A DNA stretch of 35,393 nucleotides, from assembly GCA_910587135.1 (NCBI GenBank), contig CAJULF010000016.1:18956-54348 (forward strand). Reading direction: 5' to 3'. The translations under genes were made by a program, and so were the position numbers. Shown here one piece after another: positions 1 through 6,631 of the stretch; position 1 is the stretch's first letter, and every line of letters starts with the position of its first letter. The notes under the pieces were generated by a model. It had not been told where the DNA came from. It saw only the letters and a list, made by a program, of their open reading frames with translations, and made no database searches. This stretch comes from an uncultured Oscillospiraceae bacterium. GTDB lineage: Bacteria > Bacillota > Clostridia > Oscillospirales > Ruminococcaceae.

Positions 1-229
1 CGCTTTGTAAGAGCTACCCCGCTTTGTAAGAGCTACCCCGCTTTGTAAGAGCTACTCCGCTTTGTGAGAGCTACCCCGCTTTGTAAGAGCTACTCCGCTT
101 TGTGAGAGCTACCCCGCTTTGTAAGAGCTACCCCGCTTTGTAAGAGCTACCCCGCTTTGTAAGAGCTACCCTGCTTTGTGAGAGCTACCCTGCTTTGTGA
201 TTGCTTTTCTGCTTTGTGGGGGCTTTGAT
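1..229. repeat. 19-bp tandem repeat array, continuing off the left edge
   Basis: Units of 19 bp, GCTTTGTAAGAGCTACCCC, follow head to tail without spacers: ten good copies from 2 to 191, then two decayed copies (192-210, 211-229) that keep only GCTTTGTG. Variation sits mainly at unit position 9 (A or G) and near position 17 (C or T). The period is not a multiple of 3, and every unit contains TAA or TGA on the plus strand and TAG on the minus strand, so no frame stays open beyond about 57 bp and the array is non-coding. It lies just beyond the 3' end of gdhA. Function unknown. Confidence 0.95.
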
Positions 230-237
230 AAACCTGA

Positions 238-266
238 CGGCGGCACGATTTGTGCCGCCGCTTTTT
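238..266 (+). terminator. Intrinsic terminator-like hairpin
   Basis: Perfect 9-bp stem CGGCGGCAC/GTGCCGCCG with loop GATTT, followed on the plus strand by CTTTTT. The T-run is on the side that would stop transcription coming from the left, through the tandem array. Read from the minus strand the same hairpin sits about 25 nt past the gdhA stop but is followed only by TCAGGTTTATC, so it is a weaker terminator for gdhA. Confidence 0.75.
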
Positions 267-285
267 GGGTATTTAAACTTTGCTG

Positions 286-1638
286 TTAAACGCAACCCTG
301 AGCCTTCATAGCCTCTGCTACCTTAAGGAAGCCCGCTATATTCGCGCCTGCCATGTAGTTGCCGGGCATGCCGTACTCCTTAGCCGCGTCGTCGCAGCTC
401 TTGAATATGGACTGCATAATGCCCTTGAGCTTAGCGTCAACCTCCTCGAAAGTCCAGCTGTAACGCATGGAGTTCTGGCTCATTTCAAGACCAGATGTGG
501 CAACGCCGCCCGCGTTTGCCGCCTTAGCGGGACCGTACAGCATTTTATTCGCGAAATAAACCTCAATAGCCTCGGGAGTAGACGGCATATTCGCGCCCTC
601 TGCGACTGCATAGCAGCCATTCTTGGCGAGAATCTCCGCGGACTTGCCGTCAATCTCGTTCTGGGTAGCGCAGGGCAGAGCAATGTCGCACTTTATCGTC
701 CAGATGCCGCTGCAACCCTCTGTAAAGGTCGCGTTCTTGTGGGAAGTTCTGTTGACATACTCCTTGATTCTGCCGCGCTCAACCTCTTTAATCTGCTTAA
801 CTACGTCAATCTCAATACCGTCGGGGTCGTAGATGTAACCGTTGGAATCGGACAGTGCAACTACCTTGCCGCCCAGCTCCGTTGCTTTCTTGGTCGCGTA
901 GATGGCAACGTTGCCCGAACCGGAAATTACCACGGTCTGATCCTTGAAGCTCTTGCCGTTAGCCTTGAGCATTTCATCGGTGTAGTAGCACAGACCGAAG
1001 CCGGTAGCCTCAGTTCTGGTGAGAGAACCGCCGTAGGTCAGCCCCTTGCCTGTCAGAACACCGCTCCACTCGTTCTTGATCTTCTTATACTGACCGAACA
1101 TATAGCCTATCTCACGCGCGCCTGTGCCGATATCTCCCGCGGGAATATCGCAGTCGGGACCGATATGTCTTGCAAGCTCTGTCATGAAGCTCTGGCAGAA
1201 ACGCATAACTTCTCCGTCGCTCTTACCCTTGGGGTCAAAGTCGGAGCCGCCCTTGCCGCCGCCCATGGGCAGTGTTGTGAGGGAGTTTTTGAAAATCTGC
1301 TCGAAGCCGAGGAACTTTATGATACCGATATAAACGGAGGGGTGCAGTCTCAGACCGCCCTTGTAAGGACCGATCGCGGAGTTGAACTGAACGCGGAAGC
1401 CGCGGTTTACCTGAACCTTGCCATTGTCATCGACCCAAGGAACGCGGAAAATTATCTGTCTTTCCGGCTCTACAATTCTGTCGAACACGCCTGCCTCGAT
1501 AAGGTCGGGACGCTTTTCCGCAACGGGCTGGAGAGTTTCAAAAACCTCTGTTACCGCCTGAATGAACTCCGGCTCACCGGGGTTTCTTTTCTTTACTGTT
1601 TCCAGCAGGTCTGCCAGATACTGATTTTTTAACGCCAT
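286..1638 (-). CDS. gdhA: NADP-type glutamate dehydrogenase
   Basis: Interconverts 2-oxoglutarate plus ammonium and L-glutamate; in this family the anabolic direction with NADPH is usual, giving cytosolic ammonium assimilation. The 450-aa length is that of the small hexameric class. Visible motifs are the substrate region GPYKGGLR (about 90-97), PMGGGKGGSDFDPKGKS (about 124-140) with catalytic Lys129, PAGDIGTG with catalytic Asp169, and a Rossmann loop GSGNVA at about 230-235. The start is supported by AGGAGG about 10 nt upstream of the ATG, and an opposite-strand open frame of similar length is only its shadow. Monocistronic: its own promoter lies upstream and the next gene on this strand is 240 bp away. 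Cofactor preference is inferred from family resemblance. Confidence 0.97.
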   Translation of the reverse strand: MALKNQYLADLLETVKKRNPGEPEFIQAVTEVFETLQPVAEKRPDLIEAGVFDRIVEPERQIIFRVPWVDDNGKVQVNRGFRVQFNSAIGPYKGGLRLHPSVYIGIIKFLGFEQIFKNSLTTLPMGGGKGGSDFDPKGKSDGEVMRFCQSFMTELARHIGPDCDIPAGDIGTGAREIGYMFGQYKKIKNEWSGVLTGKGLTYGGSLTRTEATGFGLCYYTDEMLKANGKSFKDQTVVISGSGNVAIYATKKATELGGKVVALSDSNGYIYDPDGIEIDVVKQIKEVERGRIKEYVNRTSHKNATFTEGCSGIWTIKCDIALPCATQNEIDGKSAEILAKNGCYAVAEGANMPSTPEAIEVYFANKMLYGPAKAANAGGVATSGLEMSQNSMRYSWTFEEVDAKLKGIMQSIFKSCDDAAKEYGMPGNYMAGANIAGFLKVAEAMKAQGCV

Positions 1639-1708
1639 TGTTAAAATCCTCCTGTTAATGATTGAATGTTATGCGCCCGCGGCAATACGCGAAACGGCTA
1701 CATTTAAT

Positions 1709-1737
1709 ATTATACAACATAGAGTCGGATTTTGCAA
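1709..1737 (-). promoter_or_regulatory. Sigma-A promoter of gdhA
   Basis: On the minus strand TTGCAA (1737-1732), 17-bp spacer, TATAAT (1714-1709). The gdhA start codon is about 70 nt downstream. Confidence 0.8.
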
Positions 1738-1882
1738 GATTTTTTTTGCGTTTTTTCATTTCACAAGAAAAGATTTGTAACAGTGCACTAAACACATCGC
1801 ATTTTTTGTTACTTTATTACAAATTTCAAAGAGTTTCGCTACAAAGTCATGAAATACAAGTGTTTTTTTAATGCACAAAAAG

Positions 1883-2215
1883 TCAAGACTGCTCTCCCCT
1901 TTTTATAGTTTCCACAAACAATACAAGCATTTTTTCGGCTTGTTCCCTATAATATGGTTTAAGTGAAGCGAGCATTGTATTTATTTGCTTATTTTCAGAA
2001 AATGTTTCTGTGCCATTTACTATATAGTCGGTAGTTACGTTTAAAGCATCAGCAATTCTGCGGAGTGTTGCAATCGTCATTGATTTTCTTCCCTTTTCTA
2101 TATCTGCTAAAAACTGTACAGAAACGTCCGCTAACTCCGAAAGCTTTTCTCTTGTGTACTCTCTGTGTATTCTTATTTCATTTATTCTTTTTCCCACATC
2201 TGTGTTATATTCCAT
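1883..2215 (-). CDS. XRE-family transcriptional regulator (copy 1 of a duplicated pair)
   Basis: 110-aa DNA-binding protein. Residues 8-65 form a Cro/C1-type helix-turn-helix: KRINEIR, then YTREKLSELADVS, VQFLADIEKGRK and TLRRIADALNV. The C-terminal 40 residues are probably a short dimerisation helix. Ribosome site AGAGGTGG precedes the ATG. It is nearly the same protein as the one encoded at 2538-2900, differing mostly at the C terminus (here ...VETIKRGEQS). It is transcribed away from a consensus promoter that overlaps a perfect inverted repeat at 2269-2297, so it probably represses that divergent promoter and itself. The target gene is not evident. A phage-type or toxin-antitoxin-type repressor is possible, but no partner toxin is visible. 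Confidence 0.9.
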   Translation of the reverse strand: MEYNTDVGKRINEIRIHREYTREKLSELADVSVQFLADIEKGRKSMTIATLRRIADALNVTTDYIVNGTETFSENKQINTMLASLKPYYREQAEKMLVLFVETIKRGEQS

Positions 2216-2268
2216 AATACCACCTCTTTAGAAATAGTATATTACATTCAGTTGAAATAGAAAACCAT

Positions 2269-2306
2269 CAATAGATATTGACAAACAATATCTATTGTGA
2301 TATAAT
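2269..2306 (+). promoter_or_regulatory. Consensus sigma-A promoter overlapped by a perfect inverted-repeat operator
   Basis: TTGACA (2278-2283), 17 bp, TATAAT (2301-2306) with an extended TG at -15, pointing right. A perfect 12-bp inverted repeat, CAATAGATATTG (2269-2280) and CAATATCTATTG (2286-2297), separated by ACAAA, covers the -35 box and spacer. This is what a dimeric XRE repressor operator looks like. The downstream 230 bp to 2537 contain no convincing gene; a 79-aa open frame at 2333-2572 on the minus strand looks accidental. Confidence 0.8.
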
Positions 2307-2537
2307 ATTTATGAAAATAAGAAAAAATTTGTTTATAAGTGTGCAACCCCCTTTTTGGCAAGCACTGTAAGTGCATACCACTGCAAATTTTGTTTCATCA
2401 CGATGAAATGAATTTCGTAATGCTGATATCCTTTTATTGACTTAAATTTGATATTCTCAGTAACTAAAACTGAGGTAAACCCTTCCCCTACGGTTTCACC
2501 CCAGTTCCAACTCCCCCTCCCCTTTACCAGATTTTCT

Positions 2538-2900
2538 TTAATCCAAAGTTTTACGGTCGGTTTTAAAATCAAGGCTTTTTTCGCTTTTTATGGTTTCCAT
2601 AAACAAAACAAGCATTTTTTCCGCTTGTGACCTATAATACGGGTTTAACGAAGCGAGCATTGAATTTATTTGATTATTTTCAGTAAATATCTCTGTGCCA
2701 TTTACAATGTAGTCAGTGCTGATGTTTAACGCGTCGGCAATTCGGCGCAAGGTGGCAATCGTCATTGACTTTCTGCCCTTTTCTATATCTGCTAAAAACT
2801 GTACGGAAACGTCCGCCATCTCCGATAGTTTTTCCCTTGTATAGCCCCTATATTTTCTTATTTCATTTATTCTTTTTCCTACGTCTGTGTTGTTTTCCAC
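2538..2900 (-). CDS. XRE-family transcriptional regulator (copy 2, GTG start)
   Basis: 120-aa Cro/C1-type regulator, paralogue of the protein at 1883-2215. The helix-turn-helix segment (about 8-65, with YTREKLSEMADVS, VQFLADIEKGRK and TLRRIADALNI) is almost unchanged. The tail is longer and different (SEKSLDFKTDRKTLD). The start codon is GTG, placed after the same AGAGGTGG site that precedes the ATG of copy 1. The upstream promoter/operator block is duplicated too, with two mismatches in the inverted repeat, so the duplication covers roughly 430 bp. The rightward promoter behind copy 1 reads antisense into this gene, which might lower its expression (inference). Confidence 0.88.
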   Translation of the reverse strand: MENNTDVGKRINEIRKYRGYTREKLSEMADVSVQFLADIEKGRKSMTIATLRRIADALNISTDYIVNGTEIFTENNQINSMLASLNPYYRSQAEKMLVLFMETIKSEKSLDFKTDRKTLD

Positions 2901-2953
2901 AATACCACCTCTTTAGAAATAGTATATCCCATTCAGTTGGAATATAAAATCAT

Positions 2954-2991
2954 CAATAGTTATTGACAAACAATATCTACTGTGGTATAAT
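2954..2991 (+). promoter_or_regulatory. Duplicated sigma-A promoter with degenerate operator
   Basis: TTGACA (2963-2968), 17 bp, TATAAT (2986-2991), again with an extended TG. The inverted repeat is CAATAGTTATTG (2954-2965) and CAATATCTACTG (2971-2982), two mismatches from perfect. About 15 bp after the -10 box the tandem structured repeats begin, so a transcript from here would start with those repeats and no protein-coding gene. Confidence 0.75.
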
Positions 2992-3005
2992 ATTTATGAT
3001 ACCAT

Positions 3006-3225
3006 GGGAAATTTTTAAATAATTCGCTTTAAGTCAACACAGCTTAAATGCATTACAGCCGAGAGCCACACAAAAATCGTGCATGCAAAGGCGCTGAAAG
3101 CCCAAATCCACTGACCGCCCACGCATGAATTTCCCGAAATCCGCTGTGAAAGCGGAGTGCAGCGAAGCGTAACGGAGCTTTTACAGCGGGCTAACGACAA
3201 CTTGCAAAGCAAGTTGTCGTGGCGC
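3006..3225 (+). repeat. Structured intergenic element, unit A
   Basis: First of two tandem units of about 220 bp. It begins with GGGAAATTTTTAAATAATTC and the AAGTCAAC motif, contains GGCGCTGAAAGCC, then the core 3127-3234: outer stem GAATTTCCCG/CGGGAAATTC enclosing one arm (CCGCTGTGAAAGC...GCTTTTACAGCGG, about 3141-3190) and a perfect hairpin GACAACTTGC/GCAAGTTGTC (about 3195-3218). Related units occur at 3226, 10041, 10213, 22709 and 26554. No open frame. Mobile miniature element or structured RNA; the sequence alone does not decide. Confidence 0.85.
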
Positions 3226-3462
3226 GGGAAATTCTTTTAAATAATCCGCTTCAGGTCAACACAACCTAAAAGCATTAGCCGAGAGCCACACAAAAATCGT
3301 GTATGCAAAGGTGCTGAAAGCTCAAACCTGCTGACCGCCCAAGCATGAATTTCCCGCAAGCCGTTGTAAAAGCGTAACGGAGCGTTAGCGTAGTGGAGCT
3401 TTTACAACGGGCTAACGACAACTTGCAAAGCAAGTTGTCGTGGTGTGGGAAATTCTTTTAAA
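3226..3462 (+). repeat. Structured intergenic element, unit B
   Basis: Second tandem unit, 221 bp plus the closing GGGAAATTCTTTTAAA. The motif TAAATAATCCGCTT...AGGTCAAC is at 3236-3260 and the core at 3347-3455, with outer stem GAATTTCCCG/GGGAAATTC. The arm GCCGTTGTAAAAGC...GCTTTTACAACGGGC keeps pairing although it differs from unit A: C-to-T on one side is matched by G-to-A on the other. The terminal hairpin is the same as in A. The unit ends about 20 bp before the stop codon of the XRE gene on the opposite strand. Confidence 0.85.
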
Positions 3463-3480
3463 CAAAAGCCCGCCTGCAAA

Positions 3481-3822
3481 TTATTCATCTTGGTCGCTGC
3501 CCCCGCTGCCGCCATAGAGCTTGTCCACCAAAAAGTAAATGATGTTACGCTCCGTTTTGTTGAACGTTCTTAATTTGGCAATCATGCTAAGCTCTTTTGC
3601 AGACACAAGATTCGGTTGAGGCGTAAAATTATTATCTAAAAGATAATCAACCGAAACGTTAAGCATAGAAGCTATTTTCACAAGCACCTCAAAATCGGGC
3701 TGCTTGCCGCTGTTAAGGTATCCCTCAAGGGTTGATGTGGGTATGCCTAACATATTGGCAAACTCCTTGTGTTTCAGTTCTTTTATTTCAAGCACCATTT
3801 TTAATTTACGCCCAAAATTCAT
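3481..3822 (-). CDS. XRE-family transcriptional regulator (third)
   Basis: 113 aa with an N-terminal helix-turn-helix (about 5-62): MNFGRKLKMVLEIKELKHKE, FANMLGIPTSTLEGYLNSGK and VLVKIASMLNVSVDYLLDN. The C-terminal part AKLRTFNKTERNIIYFLVDKLYG resembles a short helical dimerisation segment. It belongs to a different subfamily from the 1883/2538 pair and is a distant relative of the gene at 4323 (shared FGxKL..., STL..Y and I.FLVD motifs). Ribosome site TGAGGTGAT precedes the ATG. It is divergent from a consensus rightward promoter at 3899-3927, so local repression of that promoter is the likely role. Confidence 0.88.
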   Translation of the reverse strand: MNFGRKLKMVLEIKELKHKEFANMLGIPTSTLEGYLNSGKQPDFEVLVKIASMLNVSVDYLLDNNFTPQPNLVSAKELSMIAKLRTFNKTERNIIYFLVDKLYGGSGGSDQDE

Positions 3823-3898
3823 TGTATCACCTCATTTGTAATATTATACTAAATTTGATGATTACTTTTGTTTAATGTCCCAAAACAGGATTTTTCTA

Positions 3899-3927
3899 TT
3901 GACAAAACCCAAATCGAAATTTATAAT
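3899..3927 (+). promoter_or_regulatory. Consensus sigma-A promoter divergent from the third XRE gene
   Basis: TTGACA (3899-3904), 17 bp, TATAAT (3922-3927). No clear operator palindrome like that at 2269. Downstream only very short open frames exist. Confidence 0.7.
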
Positions 3928-4322
3928 ATTATTATACACAATAATTAACCATTGAAAAGCCGAAAAAATGAATTCGACAATATACTATTATAAATATAAA
4001 TGCGGAAAACGGAGTATGCCGACTATAAAAAATTCCCCTCAGCCGACAAAAACGGTCAAGAGGAGAGCGAAAAAACAGAGGCATGCGCCGATTGCCGCCA
4101 CACGCGTAAAACGACATAGTTAATTTACAGAATAACCCGCATATAAGATGTGCCGCAGCATATCAAATCATGCTGCGGCAATATAATAAATCTTATCAGA
4201 GGCAATAAGGGAGGAAATCTCAAAAGGTCTTTACCCGCCGAATATTGCCGCAATAATTGTTATATATTTTATATTGCAATACAAAATTTTGAGCACCGAT
4301 TCGGCATTAGCCAACGCTGCGC
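3928..4322. other. Intergenic stretch with short frames and one hairpin
   Basis: Downstream of the 3899 promoter. Two overlapping plus-strand frames exist: ATG 3968, and ATG 4000-4119, which gives 39 aa ending ACADCRHTRKTT with a CxxC pair. Neither has a ribosome site and I do not recognise either. A perfect 11-bp hairpin, TGCCGCAGCAT/ATGCTGCGGCA with loop ATCAAATC, is at 4151-4180 with no T-run on either side. The rest (4181-4322) shows nothing I can name. Confidence 0.4.
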
Positions 4323-4658
4323 TCAATCAAGATTCAATACCACGCTGTTCTTTTCAGACAGCCTGTCCACAAGAAAAATTATTGTCGCGCGGTCTTCCGT
4401 GCTAAGCGCACGGAGCTTTCGCAGAAAATTAAGCTCATTTTCGGTAACCGGTCTATCCGCGTGTCTGAAATCCAACAAATAATCCGTTGTAACATCCAGC
4501 AACTCAGCAATCGCTTTGATCAATTTATGATCGGGCATCCTGCTGTCTGTTATGTAGCTGTTCAGTGTTGATGGTGAAATATGAAGTAATTGAGCAAACT
4601 CTTTTTGTCTTATATTACGTTCGGCGAGCAATCCTCTCAATTTAGCCCCAAAAGTCAT
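4323..4658 (-). CDS. XRE-family transcriptional regulator (fourth)
   Basis: 111 aa with a helix-turn-helix in residues 5-62: FGAKLRGLLAERNIRQKEFA, QLLHISPSTLNSYITDSR and LIKAIAELLDVTTDYLLD. The C terminus RKLRALSTEDRATIIFLVDRL matches the pattern of the protein at 3481. Ribosome site GGGAGTTGAG lies upstream of the ATG. The divergent promoter at 4805 drives a small gene at 4865, making this the one complete regulator-plus-target unit in the island. Self-repression and repression of the 4865 gene are inferred from arrangement only. Confidence 0.88.
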   Translation of the reverse strand: MTFGAKLRGLLAERNIRQKEFAQLLHISPSTLNSYITDSRMPDHKLIKAIAELLDVTTDYLLDFRHADRPVTENELNFLRKLRALSTEDRATIIFLVDRLSEKNSVVLNLD

Positions 4659-4804
4659 TTTCTCAACTCCCTGTTTAGCAATAGCGATTTGTTACAAGAA
4701 AACATTTGTCCCTTTTTCAACACGTTTCTACTTACTATTTTAGCATAAATATACTAAAACCATGCATTTCTTTGGACAAAATCCACATATTAGAAATTTT
4801 GGTC

Positions 4805-4833
4805 TTGACAATTTTGCTATCGCGTATTAAAAT
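4805..4833 (+). promoter_or_regulatory. Sigma-A promoter of the 77-aa gene
   Basis: TTGACA (4805-4810), 17 bp, TAAAAT (4828-4833). The start codon is 32 nt beyond the -10 box, preceded by CAGGAGAG. Confidence 0.75.
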
Positions 4834-4864
4834 GTAAATATTAAACACGACAGGAGAGTTTTTA

Positions 4865-5098
4865 ATGATTTTAAACAAACGATCAAAAAACCCGTTTTCC
4901 AGACTTCATCCGACAGGAAAAAGCCTTGAGGAAATAACGGGTCAGTTGGGCACGCCTTGGAAAACAGACGAAAAGCCCGAGTATACACTGCGTATCTGGA
5001 GGCAGGGAAAGTGCGGGGAGTATTACATCATTCTTTTGTTCAAGAATGATAAGTGTCTGAGTATTTTTGACGAGGGTGAGGTTTCTACCACCGCCTGA
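4865..5098 (+). CDS. Small hypothetical protein (77 aa), target of the divergent XRE unit
   Basis: I do not recognise a family. The protein has no signal peptide or TM helix. It starts basic (MILNKRSKNPFSRLHPTGK), then SLEEITGQLGTPW, a strand-rich YTLRIWR...GEYYIILLF and NDKCLSIFDEG. The L-G-x-P turn followed by paired strands loosely resembles the small alpha-beta-beta fold of BamE/SmpA-like domains; that is only a shape impression. The start is well supported: CAGGAGAG 9 nt upstream and a sigma-A promoter at 4805-4833. It ends 27 bp from the convergent DUF368 gene, with no obvious terminator between. Its position behind an XRE repressor suggests a regulated accessory function. Confidence 0.75.
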   Translation: MILNKRSKNPFSRLHPTGKSLEEITGQLGTPWKTDEKPEYTLRIWRQGKCGEYYIILLFKNDKCLSIFDEGEVSTTA

Positions 5099-5125
5099 GT
5101 TGTGCTTCGATTCTGCCGCTGACTG

Positions 5126-5947
5126 TCAATTTGCGGCTGCCTTTGCCTTTTCTCTGTCGCAGATCGTTTTGACTATCGCAAACCCGATAACCGCGCAGGC
5201 TGCTCCAAGCATAAGCTGTACGCCGTCCGCGCCCTCGGGGATAAGTTCGCGCAGCGAACCTGCCATAAATCCGAGTATAACAAGGTAGCACCCCTGACTG
5301 TGGCGTTCCAACAGCTTTTCAAGCAATCTTGCCGTAAGGAACGTTCCCGCGATCAGCCCCGCTGCCATCGGCAGCAGCGATATAACGTCAAACCGTGAAA
5401 CGCTGTCCATAACAGGCTCATATATCCCAAGCATATACATCATGTGCGAAGCGGATATCCCAGGCAGCACCAGAGCAGCCGCCACAATGACTCCTCCCGC
5501 AAGCTGAACCGCCGCGGCAGCCAATCCCTCGCGCGAGGGCGAGAAAAGCCCCTCGGGAAGCTGTGCAAGCAGCACCACAACCACAACCCCCGTTAAAATC
5601 GGGGGTATACTTTTTATATATATTTTTTTCAGACCCGCCTTGCGGAAAATCAAAGGTATTCCGCCCGCGACAGCTCCCATAAACGCAAACCGGAGCGGCA
5701 ATCCCGCTGGAGTGTCCAAAGCCCATGTTATCAGCCCCGCAAGCAGCACAACACCCGCAACGCCTCCTGCGCAGAATTTCAGCAGAAACCAAATATGTCT
5801 CTTCGGCTCGGAAAAAATTCGGCTCACCGCAGTGATCAGCCTGTCGTATACGCCTATTATCATTGCCATCGTTCCGCCGCTGACCCCGGGAACTGTCATG
5901 CTTGCCCCTACGGCAAATCCCTTTAACACATCAAATAAATGCTCCAT
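5126..5947 (-). CDS. DUF368-family polytopic membrane protein (probable polyprenyl-phosphate translocase)
   Basis: 273-aa integral membrane protein. The family hallmark FAVGASMTVPGVSGGTMA follows the short N terminus (about residues 12-29), and a second inverted copy, ALVLPGISASHMMYMLGIY, lies in the middle, typical of DUF368. About seven or eight hydrophobic segments follow. Members of DUF368 (PopT) have been reported as undecaprenyl-phosphate transporters that recycle the lipid carrier for wall synthesis; that role is transferred from the family. Start: the frame is open to a GTG at 5998, but ATG 5947 (MEHLFDVLKG) has GGGAG 6 nt upstream and puts the hallmark at the usual place; ATG 5959 is an alternative. 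The upstream sequence looks like a decayed copy of the repeat family. Confidence 0.88.
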   Translation of the reverse strand: MEHLFDVLKGFAVGASMTVPGVSGGTMAMIIGVYDRLITAVSRIFSEPKRHIWFLLKFCAGGVAGVVLLAGLITWALDTPAGLPLRFAFMGAVAGGIPLIFRKAGLKKIYIKSIPPILTGVVVVVLLAQLPEGLFSPSREGLAAAAVQLAGGVIVAAALVLPGISASHMMYMLGIYEPVMDSVSRFDVISLLPMAAGLIAGTFLTARLLEKLLERHSQGCYLVILGFMAGSLRELIPEGADGVQLMLGAACAVIGFAIVKTICDREKAKAAAN

Positions 5948-6423
5948 ATTGGCTCCCATCTCAGAAAAATTTCCGCATCGCGCAGGCTGCGCCCGCACCG
6001 CCGCACTCCTGAAGCTGCCATTGCACTTCGTTCCGCAGCGCCCTCGGAGCTTGCCGCTTAATTTTCCTGCGTAAGCGAAGCGCTGATCCGGCTTTCGGAG
6101 CTTTGTACCTCATCGGCTTCCATACCAAATTTTATGCGGACAAGATTTTTTTATGCTGCTTAACGTAAAATAATATAAATTACAAATAATTCTATTATGA
6201 GCCACTATTCATTTCTTATTATCCCCCACACCTATACAACACTCCGAACAATCAAACTATGACAGCTTTTATTCAAAAATTAAGCAAAATTCGTAAAAAA
6301 TTTGATTTTTTGTGCAATTTCACAAATTTTAACCCTTACATTGTATATTGCCTGATGGCAGTTATATTGATTTACGGTATTTTTAAAATGCTGACAAAAA
6401 ATTTATTTCCCGCATAATTCCTA
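5948..6423. other. Intergenic region between divergent DUF368 gene and aspS
   Basis: No gene seen. On the minus strand, 6140 to 5960 contains GCTCCGAAAGCCGG, GCGGAACGAAGTG and GCGGAAATTTTTCT just ahead of the DUF368 ribosome site. These pieces recur in the structured elements at 10041 and 26554, so this may be a decayed copy, but no intact outer stem is present. The remainder (6141-6423) is AT-rich without clear signals. Confidence 0.4.
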
Positions 6424-6452
6424 TTGCAAAATCCACCGAAAAATGTTATAAT
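6424..6452 (+). promoter_or_regulatory. Sigma-A promoter of aspS
   Basis: TTGCAA (6424-6429), 17 bp, TATAAT (6447-6452). It gives a leader of about 170 nt with two small hairpins: TGCAAT-GAAA-ATTGCA (6484-6499, a GNRA-type loop) and GCGCAGG/CCTGCGC (6520-6539). No T-box signature is visible. Confidence 0.75.
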
Positions 6453-6631
6453 ATTAGGGAATATGGAATAATTCGGCTTGATATGCAATGAAAATTGCAC
6501 AAAAGCAGCGCTCAAAAACGCGCAGGCTTTAACCTGCGCAGAATACTTTCCGCAAACCGCCCGAATATCGCGGCAAATGCGGAGCGTTATTATAAAATAA
6601 TACAATATTTTTCAAATCGGGAGGAAATGAA

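Noticed and set aside
1..229. CRISPR array
   Set aside because: The 19-bp units follow each other directly with no spacers, and no cas gene is present.
280..1632. 450-aa plus-strand frame opposite gdhA
   Set aside because: It is the mirror of the gdhA coding sequence. The minus-strand protein has all glutamate dehydrogenase motifs, a ribosome site and a promoter; the opposite frame has none.
2333..2572. 79-aa minus-strand frame after the second XRE gene
   Set aside because: It overlaps the end of the XRE gene in another frame, lacks a ribosome site and matches no family I know.
3006..3462. Insertion sequence or transposon with its own gene
   Set aside because: No frame longer than about 65 aa and no transposase motif. 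If mobile at all, the element is non-autonomous.
4150..4482. 110-aa plus-strand frame
   Set aside because: It runs antisense into the fourth XRE gene, starts in a hairpin and has no ribosome site.
6459..6631. T-box or other riboswitch in the aspS leader
   Set aside because: Only two short hairpins are visible; there is no T-box antiterminator signature and no terminator.
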